Source: Microvirga aerilata
Lineage (GTDB): Bacteria > Pseudomonadota > Alphaproteobacteria > Rhizobiales > Beijerinckiaceae
Direction: 5' to 3'
Assembly (NCBI RefSeq): GCF_016743775.1
Contig: NZ_JAEQMY010000033.1
Coordinates: forward strand, 1 to 55,883
DNA: 55,883 nucleotides
This document shows, piece by piece, positions 54,485 through 55,883 of this stretch (positions within the stretch are counted from its first letter, which is position 1; every line of letters begins with the position of its first letter). The position numbers and the translations under genes were made by a program. The notes beneath the pieces were generated by a model, which made no database searches, had not been told where the DNA came from, and saw only the letters and a list, made by a program, of their open reading frames with translations.

Positions 54485-54958
54485 ATGCCGCCATTGCTAC
54501 GGTTCCTGGTCTCAGTGCTGCCCGTGGTCCTGGTGGCCGTCTCGGCGAGCCTCGTCACCCAGCCGAGCATCCCGGGCTGGTATGCAGGTCTCCAGAAGCC
54601 GGGCTTCACGCCGCCGAACTGGGCCTTCCCGGTGGCGTGGACGCTGCTTTACGCCATGATGGCCTATGCGCTCTGGCGCATCCTGAGCCTGCCGAAACAT
54701 CGCCCGGGCCGCTCCGCGGCGATTGCCGCGTTCTTCGTGCAGCTCGCCCTGAACGGGCTCTGGTCCTTCGCCTTCTTCGGCGCCCGGAGCCCGCTTGCGG
54801 GCCTTGTGGTCATCGCCGCCCTGATCGTGGCCATCGGGGCGGCGATCCGCGCCTTCTGGAAGCTCGACCGCACGGCTGCCCTGCTGCTCGTGCCCTATCT
54901 CGCCTGGGTCGCCTACGCGGCCCTGCTCAACGGGACGATCTGGCGGATGAACGGCTGA
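54485..54958 (+). CDS. tspO: TspO/MBR family protein
   Basis: A 157-residue five-helix membrane protein of normal TspO length. The family blocks are clear: TQPSIPGWYAGLQKPGFTPPNWAFPVAWTLLYAMMA, LNGLWSFAFFGARSP, and PYLAWVAYAALLNGTIWRMNG. TspO binds porphyrins and other small molecules and in alphaproteobacteria modulates photosynthesis or stress responses. ATG 54485 has GGGGGG upstream and starts just before helix 1; an in-frame ATG at 54449 is possible. Its TGA abuts the stop of the convergent hpt gene with no gap (TGA-TCA). Confidence 0.92.
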   Translation: MPPLLRFLVSVLPVVLVAVSASLVTQPSIPGWYAGLQKPGFTPPNWAFPVAWTLLYAMMAYALWRILSLPKHRPGRSAAIAAFFVQLALNGLWSFAFFGARSPLAGLVVIAALIVAIGAAIRAFWKLDRTAALLLVPYLAWVAYAALLNGTIWRMNG

Positions 54959-55543
54959 TCAGTTCGAGGCGCCCTGCTCGGGGTTGTCGAACAGGTGCGG
55001 TTCCTTGTCGAGGTGGTCGAGAACGCCGACGTAAGGAAGCTGGCGGTAGGAGTGGGCAACATCCATGCCGTAGCCGATGACGAACACGTCGGGGCAGGTG
55101 AAGCCCACGTAATCCGGCTGGATCTGCACGGCGCGCTTGCCGGGCTTCTCGAGGAGCACGGCGGTTTTCACGCTTCTTGCGCCGCGCGCCATCAGCAGGT
55201 CCTTGGCGAAGGTCACCGTGCGGCCGGACTCGAGGATGTCGTCCACGAGCAGCACGTCGCGTCCGCGCACGTCGCTTTCCACGTCGCGCAGGATCGTGAC
55301 CTGACCGGAGGAGACGGTGCCGTCCAGGTAGCTCGACAGGTGCACGAACTCGACCTGCGGGGAGAGGCCGGTGCGGTGCAGGGCCCGGATCAGATCGGCC
55401 GCGAACATGAAGCTGCCTTTCAGCACGGCCACGACCAGCAGGTTCTCAGGCTTGGCGCCTGCGATCTCCTGAGCCAGCGCCTCGTTGCGCTTGGCGATCG
55501 CGCTTTCGTCGAAGAGAACCCGGATGCGGGGGGCAGCAGTCAT
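54959..55543 (-). CDS. hpt: Hypoxanthine phosphoribosyltransferase
   Basis: A 194-residue type I phosphoribosyltransferase that salvages hypoxanthine (and often guanine) to IMP/GMP. The PRPP loop LLVDDILESGRTVTFAK is intact, with the N-terminal VVAVLKGSFMFAADLIRAL PPi loop and the hood region PDYVGFTCPDVFVIGYGMD. ATG 55543 matches the family start; the longer ORF to 55633 is not supported. The stop abuts that of tspO exactly. A dispersed repeat cluster lies upstream. Confidence 0.95.
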   Translation of the reverse strand: MTAAPRIRVLFDESAIAKRNEALAQEIAGAKPENLLVVAVLKGSFMFAADLIRALHRTGLSPQVEFVHLSSYLDGTVSSGQVTILRDVESDVRGRDVLLVDDILESGRTVTFAKDLLMARGARSVKTAVLLEKPGKRAVQIQPDYVGFTCPDVFVIGYGMDVAHSYRQLPYVGVLDHLDKEPHLFDNPEQGASN

Positions 55544-55658
55544 CGTCCATGTCCAGAAAAGAATGCAAAAACCTAGAAGGCCTCCCTCTTCACGACCATG
55601 CCCGGGCGAGGATGTCAAACGGGCATGATGCATTTCCAGGTGAATCGATGTGCTCCGG

Positions 55659-55883
55659 TGCCATTCCCGCCGCAGACGGCGAAAGCGATCGCAGGGGAAG
55701 GGGATTCATGGCGTCGAGCCTGAACGCGGATCCCCTTCCCTCGCCTGCGGCTCGCCGGGGATGACAGGGCGGCGCTGACCTCGGTGTCATTCCCGGCCGA
55801 AGCGAAAGCGCAGGGGAAGGGAATCCACTCACACAGGGACCGCCAAGGACCCCTTCCCGGTCCTGCGCCCGCTGACGACGCGG
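55659..55883. repeat. Four-unit cluster of the dispersed intergenic palindrome at the window edge
   Basis: The 340-bp stretch after hpt (55544-55883) has no convincing gene. It holds a B-type unit with a variant centre (55659-55707), an A-type unit (55728-55766), a B-type unit (55785-55826) and a degenerate A-type unit from about 55846 that runs to the end of the window. This is the longest cluster seen. The alternating B-A-B-A order is like a BIME mosaic. Confidence 0.8.

Overview
The window looks like ordinary chromosome from a GC-rich alphaproteobacterium of the Rhizobiales (Hyphomicrobiales), most likely a Methylobacteriaceae member such as Microvirga. This is inferred from gene order (lysC-ptsP-prfA-prmC-DUF4167; comF-grxC-nitrilase-DUF1178; gloB next to a methyltransferase; cheYZ), from protein character, and from GGAAC/CGTT promoter motifs typical of alphaproteobacterial EcfG sigma factors. 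I could not run a database search. No tRNA, rRNA, insertion sequence, prophage or CRISPR array was seen.

Layout. 1-8.2 kb: the tail of an acetoacetyl-CoA-reductase-like SDR, a second SDR, a DMT exporter, a GNAT acetyltransferase coupled to gloB, a methyltransferase, accA, a lipoprotein L,D-transpeptidase-like enzyme and a cheY-cheZ pair. 8.4-16.9 kb: an ABC-F ATPase, a TVP38-type membrane protein, secA divergent from a parvulin foldase, a small stress-type protein and argJ. 16.9-25.8 kb: mutT with a DMT exporter, an operon of Fe-alcohol dehydrogenase and thioesterase, DUF427, a methyltransferase, comF, grxC, a nitrilase and DUF1178, plus four small exported proteins of unknown function. 26-35.8 kb: a phosphoesterase, nhaA, ubiG, then lysC, ptsP, prfA and prmC, and a DUF4167 protein with a long leader. 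35.8-47.8 kb: a MOSC protein, two small paralogous proteins, clpB, an HPF-like ribosome hibernation factor, an HtrA protease, a GH1-like glycosidase, a DMT exporter, DUF4142, a disordered protein, a TakP-like TRAP binding protein without permease genes, and a 55-residue protein. 47.8-55.9 kb: a DMT exporter, a YihY protein, an exported beta-rich protein under a CtrA-like box, a cyclic nucleotide phosphodiesterase, a trans-sulfuration enzyme, tspO and hpt.

Two themes are not explained by the individual genes. First, EcfG-type (general stress response) promoter motifs lie upstream of several small or poorly known genes. Two are perfect matches, before the 70-residue protein at 15.3 kb and the disordered 205-residue protein at 45.5 kb. 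One-mismatch versions precede DUF4142, the 55-residue protein, the 37.1 kb pair, the HPF gene, the HtrA gene and tspO. The stretch from 36.8 to 47.7 kb therefore reads as a loose stress neighbourhood (ClpB, HPF, HtrA, DUF4142, small hydrophilic proteins). Second, a family of roughly 40-50 bp imperfect palindromes occurs only between genes, at six loci, usually as two or more units in alternating orientation. It behaves like a REP/BIME-type repeat.

Starts were chosen by Shine-Dalgarno spacing and signal peptides where several were possible; four genes appear to use TTG. No clearly new multi-gene system was found; the best leads are the stress-promoter set and the unknown exported proteins.
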